Made by a program: the position numbers and the translations under genes. 64,000 nucleotides of DNA from Inia geoffrensis (Eukaryota > Chordata > Mammalia > Artiodactyla > Iniidae). The stretch spans positions 21,062,835 through 21,126,834 of the forward strand of contig CM070904.1 of assembly GCA_036417435.1 (NCBI GenBank), given 5' to 3'. This document shows, in pieces, positions 23,220 to 36,486 of the stretch; position 1 is the stretch's first letter, and each line of letters begins with the position of its first letter. The notes below the pieces were generated by a model, which worked only from the letters and a program-made list of their open reading frames with translations, was not told the origin of the DNA and did not search any database.

Positions 23220-26200
23220 TCTTGGCTGTGGTCAAGGGTACCACAACCACTGACTGGGTGCAAGTGCCTCCTTCCAATGATGCTAGTCTCTGGTTATACG
23301 ACCTGCAGAGTCGTTTCCGAATCTTGTGGTACCTCCAATGTTTATTTAGGTAAGGAATGTGCCTACTGATCCTCATACCTGGTGTTACCAATTTTCAATT
23401 CCACCAACAGCAATAGCTGACTTCCCTTTTTGGCATGCCCTCTTGAGCACTTAAAAGGTTAGGGTTTGACAGGACTGCAGCCAGGGAACAACTCGGCTAA
23501 CTTTCTTTTCACTCTCTAATTATGACAGATCCTGATCATCTTTTCATTTGAATGTGTTCTTTTCTAAAAGATGGGTGAGTATCACTGAGTTCTTGAATGG
23601 TTCGTGCCTCAGTGTTTGGCCTGATTTGACTTAATTTCAGAGTACCTAGCCCAGGATATTTCTTGAGCGCAGGGTTGTGTTTGCAAAGCTGCAGGCCATA
23701 GACCTTGTGAATGATAGGTGCCTTTCCGCACGGTTGGTAAGGTTCTTACGTTTTGTAAGGTTGTTACGGCAGTGTGCTACAAGGCGGCAGCACTACTCCG
23801 TGTGGTCTCTGCTAACTTGAGGAAACAAAGCCTTAGCGGTGGTCCCAGTGCTGGATTGGAAATGGGGAGTCGAACATGGCTGAACACACACCCCTGGGCT
23901 TGTGTATGCTCACCTCCTGCCCCTTAACCTGCACTGCCACACCGCAGGCATTTTGCAAGCCTTGCAAGTGGGCTCTTCGGAGGGTGCCGTGGTTCGCAGG
24001 TGGGGCGACTCTAATGAAGAGGGCTGGAGGTGGGAACCTGCCTAGCAGGAGCTGTGGAGATCCGGTTTCTTCACCGCTCTTCCCTCTCAGCTGCTCCACA
24101 CTCATTTGGGAACAGCGGGCTCTGCTTACCTGTAGGAGGGCCACGTTGGATCGGGAGAATGTGGTACCACGCAGGGGAGAATGGGCAATAGCGGTCCGAG
24201 GTGCCGCTGGTCAGGTAGCACGTCGTCCTCCCTTGCTGCCTCAGCAGCAGCATGCTCCGGCCGTGGGACCCAGGCCTGCCGAGGCTCCAGGGGCCTTACC
24301 GTGGTAAGGACATCACAGAGGCCTGGGGTAACAGAGTAGGCATTTCTTAACCCCTTACTTGCCTTCTCATTGAACAGTGCTTTACCCTTTCAGCCTAGTT
24401 CATATAGAATTTTGGGTCCTTTTCAATTCTACAGCCACCTGATGCAATTATACACATAGGTGTACCCGTAGGGTTTCGGATTCTTTGCACTCTTCGTTTA
24501 TTGAGGAATGTTTTGTAGCGTTCCTTGTGCTTTCCGGTGGGTCGCCCTTGATGAGCACTTTTTGATACGTTAAGCGTGTTTCTGTGAAACCCGACCTCCT
24601 ACATCACCCTTCCCCGGTCTCCAATTTCCCCCTCAGGCAACTCCAGGCTTCTTTCTTTCCTTTGTAAACCTGTGTTACCTTTGTGTACTAGCTCCCTTAG
24701 TATCCGTATTGAGATGGCAGACGTAAGTGTGATATCCTGGGATATGTGTCTTGCTGCCTCTAGTTGACCAGAATTAGTGAGGTCATCTACTGCTCTATGC
24801 ATGCTGCTGCAAAGAGTTTGAGTTCGTTTTGTTCTGTGGCTGAGTGGTAGTCGACTGTGTGTAGGTAGCAGAACATCTTTCTCCATTCACCCCTCGCTGC
24901 ACATTTCGTTCTTTGGATGTCTTGGCTGCGGTCATGGGTACCACAAGGACCGCTGGGGTGCAAGTGCTTCCTTCCAATGATGCTAGTCTCTGGTTATGCG
25001 ACCTGCAGCGGGGTTTCCGAATCTCGTGGTACCTCCAGTGTTTACTTTGGTAAGGAATGTGCCTACTGATCCTCATACCGGCTGTTAGCAATTTACAATC
25101 CCACCAACAGCAATAGCTGGCTTCTCTTTTTGGCATGCCCTGTTGATCACTTATGATTTTAGGGTTTGAGAGGACTGCAGCCAGGGACCACCTCGTGTAG
25201 CTTTCTTTGCAGTCTCTAATCATGACAGATCCTGGGCATCTTTTCTTTTGAGTGTGCTGTTTTCTAAAACGCGAGTGAGTACCACTGAGTTCTTGAAAGG
25301 TTCCTGCCTCAGAGTCGGGCCTGATTTGAATTCGTTCCCGATTCCCAGCCCGGGATAATTCTTGAGGGCAGGGTTGTGTCTGCAAAGCCGCAGGCCATAG
25401 GCCTTGTTGTTGATAGGTGCCCTTCAGCACTGTTGTTAAGGTTGTTACGGCAGTGGGCCACAAGGCGGCAGCACTACTCCGTGTCGTCTCTGGTAACATG
25501 GGGAAAGAAAGTCTTAGCGGGGGTCCCGGTGTTGGATTGGAAATGGGGAGTCGAAGGTGGCTGAACACACACCCCGGGGCTTTTGTAGGCTCACCCCCTG
25601 CCCCTTAACCTGCACTGCCCCGCCCCAGGCATATGGCAAGCCTTGCAAGTGGGCTACTCGGAGGTTGTCGTGGCTCGCAGGTGGGGCGACTCTAATGAAG
25701 TGGGCTGGAGGTGGGAACTTGCCTAGGAGGAGCTGTGGAGATCCGGGTTCTTCACAGCCCTTCCCTCTCAGCTCTTCCACCATCACATGGATACACCCGG
25801 CTGTGCTTACCTGTAGGAGAGCCATGTTACATCTGCAGATTGCGGAACCACGCAGGGGAGAACAGCAGCAGCATCCTCCAGCCGCGGGACACAGGCCTGC
25901 TGAGGCTCCAGGTGTCTGACACCAGCCGAAGTCACAGAGGCCTGAGGTAAGAAAATGGGCATTTCTTAACCCCTTGCTTGCCTTGTCATTGAACGGTCCT
26001 TTTGTCTTTCACCATAGTTTATATACAATGTTGCGTCTCTTTGACTTCTATAGCCACTTGATGCAATTATAACGGTAGCTGCACCTGTAGGGTTTCGGAT
26101 TTTTTGCCCCTTTAGTTTATCGAGGAATATTTTGTAGCGTTCCCTGTGCTTTCAGGTGGGTCGCCCTTGATAAGCACTTTTTGATACGTTAAGTGTGTTT

Positions 26201-26537
26201 CTGTTTATCCCAATCTCCTAATTCACCCTTCCCCGGTCTCCAGTTTCCCCATGTGGGAACTCCTCGCTTCTTTCTTCCCTTTGTGAACCTGTGTTTCCTT
26301 TCTTTACTAGCTTCCTTTGTATCCCTATTTAGACTGCACACATAAGTGATATCCGGGGATATGTGCCTTGCTGCCTCTAATTGACCAGAGTTAGGGAGAT
26401 CATCTTCGGCTCGACCCATGCTGCTGCAAATACTATGAGTTCCTTTTGTTCTGTGGCTGAGTGGTAGGCGAGTGTGTGTAGGTAGCAGAACATCTTTCTC
26501 CCTTCAGCCCTCGCTCGACAGTTTGTTCGTTTGTATG
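23220..26537 (+). repeat. Unit 8, class B
   Basis: H2 begins at 24920. It has the full B marker set, including gagcgcagg, acatctgcag, gacaccagcc, tttcaccatag and gataagcac. Its partner 26,537 bases to the right is unit 16, and no difference was seen where I compared them. Confidence 0.94.
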
Positions 26538-29500
26538 TCTTGGCTGTGGTCAAGGGTACCACAAGCACTGACTGGGTGCAAGTGCTTCCTTCCAATGATG
26601 CTAGTCTCTGGTTATACGACCTGCAGAGGCATTTCCGAATCTTGTGGTACCTCCAATGTTTATTTAGGTAAGGAATGTGCCTACTGATCCTCATACCTGC
26701 TGTTACCAATTTACAATTCCACCAACAGCAATAGCTGACTTCCCTTTTTGGCATGCCCTCTTGAGCACTTAAAATGTTAGGGTTTGACAGGACTGCAGCC
26801 AGGGAACAACTCGGCTAACTTTCTTTTCACTCTCTAATTATGACAGATCCTGAGCATGTTTTCATTTGAATGTGTTCTTTTCTAAAAGATGGGTGAGTAT
26901 CACTGAGTTCTTGAATGGTTCGTGCCTCAGTGTTTGGCCTGATTTGACTTAATTTCAGAGTACCTAGCCCAGGATATTTCTTGAGGGCAGGGTTGTGTTT
27001 GCAAAGCTGCAGGCCATAGACCTTGTGAATGATAGGTGCCTTTCAGCACGGTTGATAAGGTTCTTACGTTTGGTAAGGTTGTTACGGCAGTGTGCTACAA
27101 GGCGGCAGCACTACTCCGTGTGGTCTCTGCTAACTTGAGGAAAGAAAGCCTTAGCGGTGGTCCCAGTGCTGGATTGGAAATGGGGAGTCGAACATGGCTG
27201 AACACACACCCCTGGGCTTGTGTATGCTCACCTCCTGCCCCTTAACCTGCACTGCCACACCCCAGGCATATCTCAAGCCTTGCAAAAGGGCTCCTCGGAG
27301 GGTGCCGTGGTTCGCACGTGGGGCGACTCTAATGAAGAGGGTTGGAGGTGGGAACCTGCCTAGCAGGAGCTGTGGAGATCCGGTTTCTTCACCGCTCTTC
27401 CCTCTCAGCTGCTCCACACTCATTTGGGAACAGCGGGCTCTGCTTACCTGTAGGAGGGCCACGTTGGATCGGGAGAATGTGGTACCACGCAGGGGAGAAT
27501 GGGCAATAGCGGTCCGAGGTGCCGCTGGTCAGGTAGCACGTCCTCCTCCCTTGCTGCCTCAGCAGCAGCATGCTCCGGCCGTGGGGCCCAGGCCTGCCGA
27601 GGCTCCAGGAGCCTTACCGTGGTAAGGACATCACAGAGGCCTGGGGTAACAGAGTAGGCATTTCTTAACCCCTTACTTGCCTTCTCATTGAACAGTGCTT
27701 TCCCTTTCAGCCTAGTTCATATAGAATTTTGGGTCCTTTTCAATTCTACAGCCACCTGATGCAATTATACACGTAGGTGTACCCGTAGGGTTTCGGATTC
27801 TTTGCACTCTTCGTTTATTGAGGAATGTTTTGTAGCGTTCCCTGTGCTTTCCGGTGGGTCGCCCTTGATGAGCACTTTTTGATACGTTAAGCGTGTTTCT
27901 GTGAAACCCGACCTCCTACATCACCCTTCCCCGGTCTCCAATTTCCCCCTCAGGCAACTCCAGGCTTCTTTCTTTCCTTTGTAAACCTGTGTTACCTTTG
28001 TGTACTAGCTCCCTTAGTATCCGTATTGAGATGGCAGACGTAAGTGTGATATCCTGGGATATGTGTCTTGCTGCCTCTAGTTGACCAGAATTAGTGAGGT
28101 CATCTACTGCTCTATGCATGCTGCTGCAAAGAGTTTGAGTTCGTTTTGTTCTGTGGCTGAGTGGTAGTCGACTGTGTGTAGGTAGCTGCACATCTTTCTG
28201 CATTCACCCCTCGCGGCACATTTCGTTCTTTGGATGTCTTGGCTGCGGTCATGGGTACCACAAGGACCGCTGGGGTGCAAGTGCTTCCTTCCAATGATGC
28301 TAGTCTCTGGTTATGCGACCTGCAGCGGGGTTTCCGAATCTCGTGGTACCTCCAGTGTTTACTTTGGTAAGGAATGTGCCTACTGATCCTCATACCGGCT
28401 GTTAGCAATTTACAATCCCACCAACAGCAATAGCTGGCTTCTCTTTTTGGCATGCCCTGTTGATCACTTATGATTTTAGGGTTTGAGAGGACTGCAGCCA
28501 GGGACCACCTCGTGTAGCTTTCTTTGCACTCTCTAATCATGACAGATCCTGGGCATCTTTTCTTTTGAGTGTGCTGTTTTCTAAAACGCGAGTGAGTACC
28601 ACTGAGTTCTTGAAAGGTTCCTGCCTCAGAGTCGGGCCTGATTTGAATTCGTTCCCCATTCCCAGCCCGGGATAATTCTTGAGGGCAGGGTTGTGTCTGC
28701 AAAGCCGCAGGCCATAGGCCTTGTTGTTGATAGGTGCCCTTCAGCACTGTTGTTAAGGTTGTTACGGCAGTGGGCCACAAGGCGGCAGCACTACTCCGTG
28801 TCGTCTCTGGTAACATGGGGAAAGAAAGTCTTAGCGGGGGTCCCGGTGTTGGATTGGAAATGGGGAGTCGAAGGTGGCTGAACACACACCCCGGGGCTTT
28901 TGTAGGCTCACCCCCTGCCCCTTAACCTGCACTGCCCCGCCCCAGGCATATGGCAAGCCTTGCAAGTGGGCTACTCGGAGGGTGTCGTGGCTCGCAGGTG
29001 GGGCGACTCTAATGAAGTGGGCTGGAGGTGGGAACTTGCCTAGGAGGAGCTGTGGAGATCCGGGTTCTTCACAGCCCTTCCCTCTCAGCTGTTCCACCAT
29101 CACATGGATACACCCGGCTGTGCTTACCTGTAGGAGGGCCATGTTACATCGGCAGATTGCGGAACCACGCAGGGGAGAACAGCAGCAGCATCCTCCAGCC
29201 GCGGGACACAGGCCTGCTGAGGCTCCAGGTGTCTGACACAAGCCGAAGTCACAGAGGCCTGAGGTAAAAAAATGGGCATTTCTTAACCCCTTGCTTGCCT
29301 TGTCATTGAACGGTCCTTTTGCCTTTCAGCATAGTTTATATACAATGTTGCGTCTCTTTGACTTCTATAGCCACTTGATGCAATTATAACGGTAGCTGCA
29401 CCTGTAGGGTTTCGGATTTTTTGCCCCGTTAGTTTATCGAGGAATATTTTGTAGCGTTCCCTGTGCTTTCGGGTGGGTCGCCCTTGATGAGCACTTTTTG

Positions 29501-29850
29501 ATACGTTAAGTGTGTTTCTGTTTATCCCAATCTCCTAATTCACCCTTCCCCGGTCTCCAGTTTCCCCATGTGGGAACTCCTCGCTTCTTTCTTCCCTTTG
29601 TGAACCTGTGTTTCCTTTCTTTACTAGCTTCCTTTGTATCCCTAATTAGACTGCACACATAAGTGTTATCCTGGGATATGTGCCTTGCTGCCTCTAATTG
29701 ACCAGAATTAGGGAGATCATCTTCGGCTCGACCCATGCTGCTGCAAATACTATGAGCTCCTTTTGTTCTGTGGCTGAGTGGTAGGCGAGTGTGTGTAGGT
29801 ACCAGCACATCTTTCTCCCTTCACCCCTCGCTCGACCGTTCGTTTGTATG
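26538..29850 (+). repeat. Unit 9, class A2
   Basis: H2 begins at 28237. It has A2 marks: the one-base H1 deletion, ttccccattcc in H2 and the four-base ttcg loss near its end. Length 3,313. Its partner is unit 17. Confidence 0.94.
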
Positions 29851-32800
29851 TCTTGGCTGTGGTCAAGGGTACCACAACCACTGCCTGGGTGCAAGTGCTT
29901 CCTTTCAATGATGCTAGTCTCCGGTTATATGACCTGCAGAGGCGTTTCCGAATCTTGTGGTACCTCCAATGTTTATTTAGGTAAGGAATGTGCCTACTGA
30001 TCCTCATACCTGCTGTTACCAATTTTCAATTCCACCAACAGCAATAGCTGACTTCCCTTTTTGGCATGCCCTCTTGAGCACTTAAAAGGTTAGGGTTTGA
30101 CAGGACTGCAGCCAGGGAACAACTCGGCTAACTTTCTTTTCACTCTCTAATTATGACAGATCCTGAGCATCTTTTCATTTGAATGTGTTCTTTTCTAAAA
30201 GATGGGTGAGTATCACTGAGTTCTTGAATGGTTCGTGCCTCAATGTTCGGCCTGATTTGACTTAATTTCAGAGTACCTAGCCCAGGATATTTCTTGAGGG
30301 CAGGGTTGTGTTTGCAAAGCTGCAGGCCATAGACCTTGTGAATGATAGGTGCCTTTCAGCACGGGTGATAAGGTTCTTACGTTTGGTAAGGTTGTTACGG
30401 CAGTGTGCTACAAGGCGGCAGCACTACTCCGTGTGGTCTCTGCTAACTTGAGGAAAGAAAGCCTTAGCGGTGGTCCCAGTGCTGGATTGGAAATGGGGAG
30501 TCGAACATGGCTGAACACACACCCCTGGGCTTGTGTATGCTCACCTCCTGCCCCTTAACCTGCACTGCCACACCCCAGGCATATCTCAAGCCTTGCAAAA
30601 GGGCTCCTCGGAGGGTGCCGTGGATCGCAGGTGGGGCGACTCTAATGAAGAGGGCTGGAGGTGGGAACCTGCCTAGCAGGAGCTGTGGAGATCCGGTTTC
30701 TTCACCGCTCTTCCCTCTCAGCTGCTCCACACTCATTTGGGAACAGCGGGCTCTGCTTACCTGTAGGAGGGCCACGTTGGATCGGGAGAATGTGGTACCA
30801 CGCAGGGGAGAATGGGCAATAGCGGTCCGAGGTGCCGCTGGTCAGGTAGCACGTCCTCCTCCCTTGCTGCCTCAGCAGCAGCATGCTCCGGCCGTGGGAC
30901 CCAGGCCTGCCGAGGCTCCAGGGGCCTTACCGTGGTAAGGACATCACAGAGGCCTGGGGTAACAGAGTAGGCATTTCTTAACCCCTTACTTGCCTTCTCA
31001 TTGAACAGTGCTTTACCCTTTCAGCCTAGTTCATATAGAATTTTGGGTCCTTTTCAATTCTACAGCCACCTGATGCAATTATACACATAGGTGTACCCGT
31101 AGGGTTTCGGATTCTTTGCACTCTTCGTTTATTGAGGAATGTTTTGTAGCGTTCCTTGTGCTTTCCGGTGGGTCGCCCTTGATGAGCACTTTTTGATACG
31201 TTAAGCGTGTTTCTGTGAAACCCGACCTCCTACATCACCCTTCCCCGGTCTCCAATTTCCCCCTCAGGCAACTCCAGGCTTCTTTCTTTCCTTTGTAAAC
31301 CTGTGTTACCTTTGTGTACTAGCTCCCTTAGTATCCGTATTGAGATGGCAGACGTAAGTGTGATATCCTGGGATATGTGTCTTGCTGCCTCTAGTTGACC
31401 AGAATTAGTGAGGTCATCTACTGCTCTATGCATGCTGCTGCAAAGAGTTTGAGTTCGTTTTGTTCTGTGGCTGAGTGGTAGTCGACTGTGTGTAGGTAGC
31501 AGAACATCTTTCTCCATTCACCCCTCGCTGCACATTTCGTTCTTTGGATGTCTTGGCTGCGGTCATGGGTACCACAAGGACCGCTGGGGTGCAAGTGCTT
31601 CCTTCCAATGATGCTAGTCTCTGGTTATGCGACCTGCAGCGGGGTTTCCGAATCTCGTGGTACCTCCAGTGTTTACTTTGGTAAGGAATGTGCCTACTGA
31701 TCCTCATACCGGCTGTTAGCAATTTACAATCCCACCAACAGCAATAGCTGGCTTCTCTTTTTGGCATGCCCTGTTGATCACTTATGATTTTAGGGTTTGA
31801 GAGGACTGCAGCCAGGGACCACCTCGTGTAGCTTTCTTTGCAGTCTCTAATCATGACAGATCCTGGGCATCTTTTCTTTTGAGTGTGCTGTTTTCTAAAA
31901 CGCGAGTGAGTACCACTGAGTTCTTGAAAGGTTCCTGCCTCAGAGTCGGGCCTGATTTGAATTCGTTCCCGATTCCCAGCCCGGGATAATTCTTGAGGGC
32001 AGGGTTGTGTCTGCAAAGCCGCAGGCCATAGGCCTTGTTGTTGATAGGTGCCCTTCAGCACTGTTGTTAAGGTTGTTACGGCAGTGGGCCACAAGGCGGC
32101 AGCACTACTCCGTGTCGTCTCTGGTAACATGGGGAAAGAAAGTCTTAGCGGGGGTCCCGGTGTTGGATTGGAAATGGGGAGTCGAAGGTGGCTGAACACA
32201 CACCCCGGGGCTTTTGTAGGCTCACCCCCTGCCCCTTAACCTGCACTGCCCCGCCCCAGGCATATGGCAAGCCTTGCAAGTGGGCTACTCGGAGGTTGTC
32301 GTGGCTCGCAGGTGGGGCGACTCTAATGAAGTGGGCTGGAGGTGGGAACTTGCCTAGGAGGAGCTGTGGAGATCCGGGTTCTTCACAGCCCTTCCCTCTC
32401 AGCTGTTCCACCATCACATGGATACACCCGGCTGTGCTTACCTGTAGGAGAGCAATGTTACATCGGCAGATTGCGGAACCACGCAGGGGAGAACAGCAGC
32501 AGCATCCTCCAGCCGCGGGACACAGGCCTGCTGAGGCTCCAGGTGTCTGACACAAGCCGAAGTCACAGAGGCCTGAGGTAAAAAAATGGGCATTTCTTAA
32601 CCCCTTGCTTGCCTTGTCATTGAACGGTCCTTTTGCCTTTCAGCATAGTTTATATACAATGTTGCGTCTCTTTGACTTCTATAGCCACTTGATGCAATTA
32701 TAACGGTAGCTGCACCTCTAGGGTTTCGGATTTTTTGCCCCGTTAGTTTATCGAGGAATATTTTGTAGCGTTCCCTGTGCTTTCGGGTGGGTCGCCCTTG

Positions 32801-33168
32801 ATGAGCACTTTTTGATACGTTAAGTGTGTTTCTGTTTATCCCAATCTCCTAATTCACCCTTCCCCGGTCTCCAGTTTCCCCATGTAGGAACTCCTCGCTT
32901 CTTTCTTCCCTTTGTGAACCTGTGTTTCCTTTCTTTACTAGCTTCCTTTGTATCCCTATTTAGACTGCACACATAAGTGATATCCGGGGATATGTGCCTT
33001 GCTGCCTCTAATTGACCAGAATTAGGGAGATCATCTTCGGCTCGACCCATGCTGCTGCAAATACTATGAGTTCCTTTTGTTCTGTGGCTGAGTGGTAGGC
33101 GAGTGTGTGTACGTAGCAGAACATCTTTCTCCCTTCACCCCTCGCTCGACAGTTCGTTCGTTTGTATG
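29851..33168 (+). repeat. Unit 10, class C
   Basis: H2 begins at 31551. It has the C-class marks (ccggttatatgacc, gggtgataagg, gtggatcgcagg, cctctaggg, catgtaggaac). A at 30243 is shared with unit 18 but not unit 4. Confidence 0.94.
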
Positions 33169-36100
33169 TCTTGGCTGTGGTCAAGGGTACCACAACCACT
33201 GACTGGGTGCAAGTGCCTCCTTCCAATGATGCTAGTCTCTGGTTATACGACCAGCAGAGTCGTTTCCGAATCTTGTGGTACCTCCAATGTTTATTTAGGT
33301 AAGGAATGTGCCTACTGATCCTCATACCTGGTGTTACCAATTTTCAATTCCACCAACAGCAATAGCTGACTTCCCTTTTTGGCATGCCCTCTTGAGCACT
33401 TAAAAGGTTAGGGTTTGACAGGACGGCAGCCAGGGAACAACTCGGCTAACTTTCTTTTCACTCTCTAATTATGACAGATCCTGATCATCTTTTCATTTGA
33501 ATGTGTTCTTTTCTAAAAGATGGGTGAGTATCACTGAGTTCTTGAATGGTTCGTGCCTCAGTGTTTGGCCTGATTTGACTTAATTTCAGAGTACCTAGCC
33601 CAGGATATTTCTTGAGGGCAGGGTTGTGTTTGCAAAGCTGCAGGCCATAGACCTTGTGAATGATGGGTGCCTTTCCGCACGGTTGGTAAGGTTCTTACGT
33701 TTTGTAAGGTTGTTACGGCAGTGTGCTACAAGGCGGCAGCACTACTCCGTGTGGTCTCTGCTAACTTGAGGAAAGAAAGCCTTAGCGGTGGTCCCAGTGC
33801 TGGATTGGAAATGGGGAGTCGAACATGGCTGAACACACACCCTTGGGCTTGTGTATGCTCACCTCCTGCCCCTTAACCTGCACTGCCACACCGCAGGCAT
33901 TTTGCAAGCCTTGCAAGTGGGCTCTTCGGAGGGTGCCGTGCTTCGCAGGTGGGGCGACTCTAATGAAGAGGGCTGGAGGTGGGAACCTGCCTAGCAGGAG
34001 CTGTGGAGATCCGGTTTCTTCACCGCTCTTCCCTCTCAGCTGCTCCACACTCATTTGGGAACAGCGGGCTCTGCTTACCTGTAGGAGGGCCACGTTGGAT
34101 CGGGAGAATGTGATACCACGCAGGGGAGAATGGGCAATAGCGGTCCGCGGTGCCGCTGGTCAGGTAGCACGTCCTCCTCCCTTGCTGCCTCAGCAGCAGC
34201 ATGCTCCGGCCGTGGGACCCAGGCCTGCCGAGGCTCCAGGAGCCTTACCGTGGTAACGACATCACAGAGGCCTGGGGTAACAGAGTAGGCATTTCTTAAC
34301 CCCTTACTTGCCTTCTCATTGAACAGTGCTTTACCCTTTCAGCCTAGTTCATATAGAATTTTGGGTCCTTTTCAATTCTACAGCCACGTGATGCAATTAT
34401 ACACGTAGGTGTACCCGTAGGGTTTCGGATTCTTTGCACTCTTCGTTTATTGAGGAATGTTTTGTAGCGTTCCCTGTGCTTTCCGGTGGGTCGCCCTTGA
34501 TGAGCACTTTTTGATACGTTAAGCGTGTTTCTGTGAAACCCGACCTCCTACATCACCCTTCCCTGGTCTCCAATTTCCCCCTCAGGCAACTCCAGGCTTC
34601 TTTCTTTCCTTTGTAAACCTGTGTTACCTTTGTGTACTAGCTCCCTTAGTATCCGTATTGAGATGGCAGACGTAAGTGTGATATCCTGGGATATGTGTCT
34701 TGCTGCCTCTAGTTGACCAGAATTAGTGAGGTCATCTACTGCTCTATGCATGCTGCTGCAAAGAGTTTGAGTTCGTTTTGTTCTGTGGCTGAGTGGTAGT
34801 CGACTGTGTGTAGGTAGCAGAACATCTTTCTCCATTCACCCCTCGCTGCACATTTCGTTCTTTGGATGTCTTGGCTGCGGTCATGGGTACCACAAGGACC
34901 GCTGGGGTGCAAGTGCTTCCTTCCAATGATGCTAGTCTCTGGTTATGCGACCTGCAGCGGGGTTTCCGAATCTCGTGGTACCTCCAGTGTTTACTTTGGT
35001 AAGGAATGTGCCTACTGATCCTCATACCGGCTGTTAGCAATTTACAATCCCACCAACAGCAATAGCTGGCTTCTCTTTTTGGCATGCCCTGTTGATCACT
35101 TATGATTTTAGGGTTTGAGAGGACTGCAGCCAGGGACCACCTCGTGTAGCTTTCTTTGCAGTCTCTAATCATGACAGATCCTGGGCATCTTTTCTTTTGA
35201 GTGTGCTGTTTTCTAAAACGCGAGTGAGTACCACTGAGTTCTTGAAAGGTTCCTGCCTCAGAGTCGGGCCTGATTTGAATTCGTTCCCGATTCCCAGCCC
35301 GGGATAATTCTTGAGGGCAGGGTTGTGTCTGCAAAGCCGCAGGCCATAGGCCTTGTTGTTGATAGGTGCCCTTCAGCACTGTTTTTAAGGTTGTTACGGC
35401 AGTGGGCCACAAGGCGGCAGCACTACTCCGTGTCGTTTCTGGTAACATGGGGAAAGAAAGTCTTAGCGGGGGTCCCGGTGTTGGATTGGAAATGGGGAGT
35501 CGAAGGTGGCTGAACACACACCCCGGGGCTTTTGTAGGCTCACCCCCTGCCCCTTAACCTGCACTGCCCCGCCCCAGGCATATGGCAAGCCTTGCAAGTG
35601 GGCTACTCGGAGGTTGTCGTGGCTCGCAGGTGGGGCGATTCTAATGAAGTGGGCTAGAGGTGGGAACTTGCCTAGGAGGAGCTGTGGAGATCCGGGTTCT
35701 TCACAGCCCTTCCCTCTCAGCTGTTCCACCATCACATGGATACACCCGGCTGTGCTTACCTGTAGGAGAGCAATGTTACATCGGCAGATTCCGGAACCAC
35801 GCAGGGGAGAACAGCAGCAGCATACTCCAGCCGCGGGACACAGGCCTGCTGAGGCTCCAGGTGTCTGACACAAGCCGAAGTCACAGAGGCCTGAGGTAAA
35901 AAAATGGGCATTTCTTAACCCCTTGCTTGCCTTGTCATTGAACGGTCCTTTTGCCTTTCAGCATAGTTTATATACAATGTTGCGTCACTTTGACTTCTAT
36001 AGCCACTTGATGCAATTATAACGGTAGCTGCACCTGTAGGGTTTCGGATTTTTTGCCCCGTTAGTTTATCGAGGAATATTTTGTAGCGTTCCCTGTGCTT

Positions 36101-36486
36101 TCGGGTGGGTCGCCCTTGATGAGCACTTTTTGATACGTTAAGTGTGTTTCTGTTTATCCCAATCTCCTAATTCACCCTTCCCCGGTCTCCAGGTTCCCCA
36201 TGTGGGAACTCCTCGCTTCTTTCTTCCCTTTGTGAACCTGTGTTTCCTTTCTTTACTAGCTTCCTTTGTATCCCTATTTAGACTGCACACATAAGTGATA
36301 TCCGGGGATATGTGCCTTGCTGCCTCTAATTGACCAGAGTTAGGGAGATCATCTTCGGCTCGACCCATGCTGCTGCAAATACTATGAGTTCCTTTTGTTC
36401 TGTGGCTGAGTGGTAGGCGAGTGTGTGTAGGTAGCAGAACATCTTTCTCCCTTCAGCCCTCGCTCGACAGTTTGTTCGTTTGTATG
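33169..36486 (+). repeat. Unit 11, class E
   Basis: H2 begins at 34869. It has the E-class marks throughout (ccagcagagtcg, acggcagcc, gatgggtgcc, cccttgggc, gtccgcggtg, gtttttaagg, ccaggttcccc). It directly follows the C unit with no hybrid unit between, and has cttaaaagg near 33398 where units 5 and 6 have ctttaaagg. Confidence 0.94.

Larger units (their letters stand above)
19903..36486 (+). repeat. HOR copy 2, standard five-unit form (A1-B-A2-C-E), 16,584 bases
   Basis: Unit lengths are 3317, 3318, 3313, 3318 and 3318. The class order is given by diagnostic indels and substitutions in each unit. It matches HOR copy 4 (46440-63023) at a constant offset of 26,537 bases. Shared markers that set these two apart from copy 1 include A at 30243/56780 (G at 10341). 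I treat this as the reference form because it occurs twice. Confidence 0.95.
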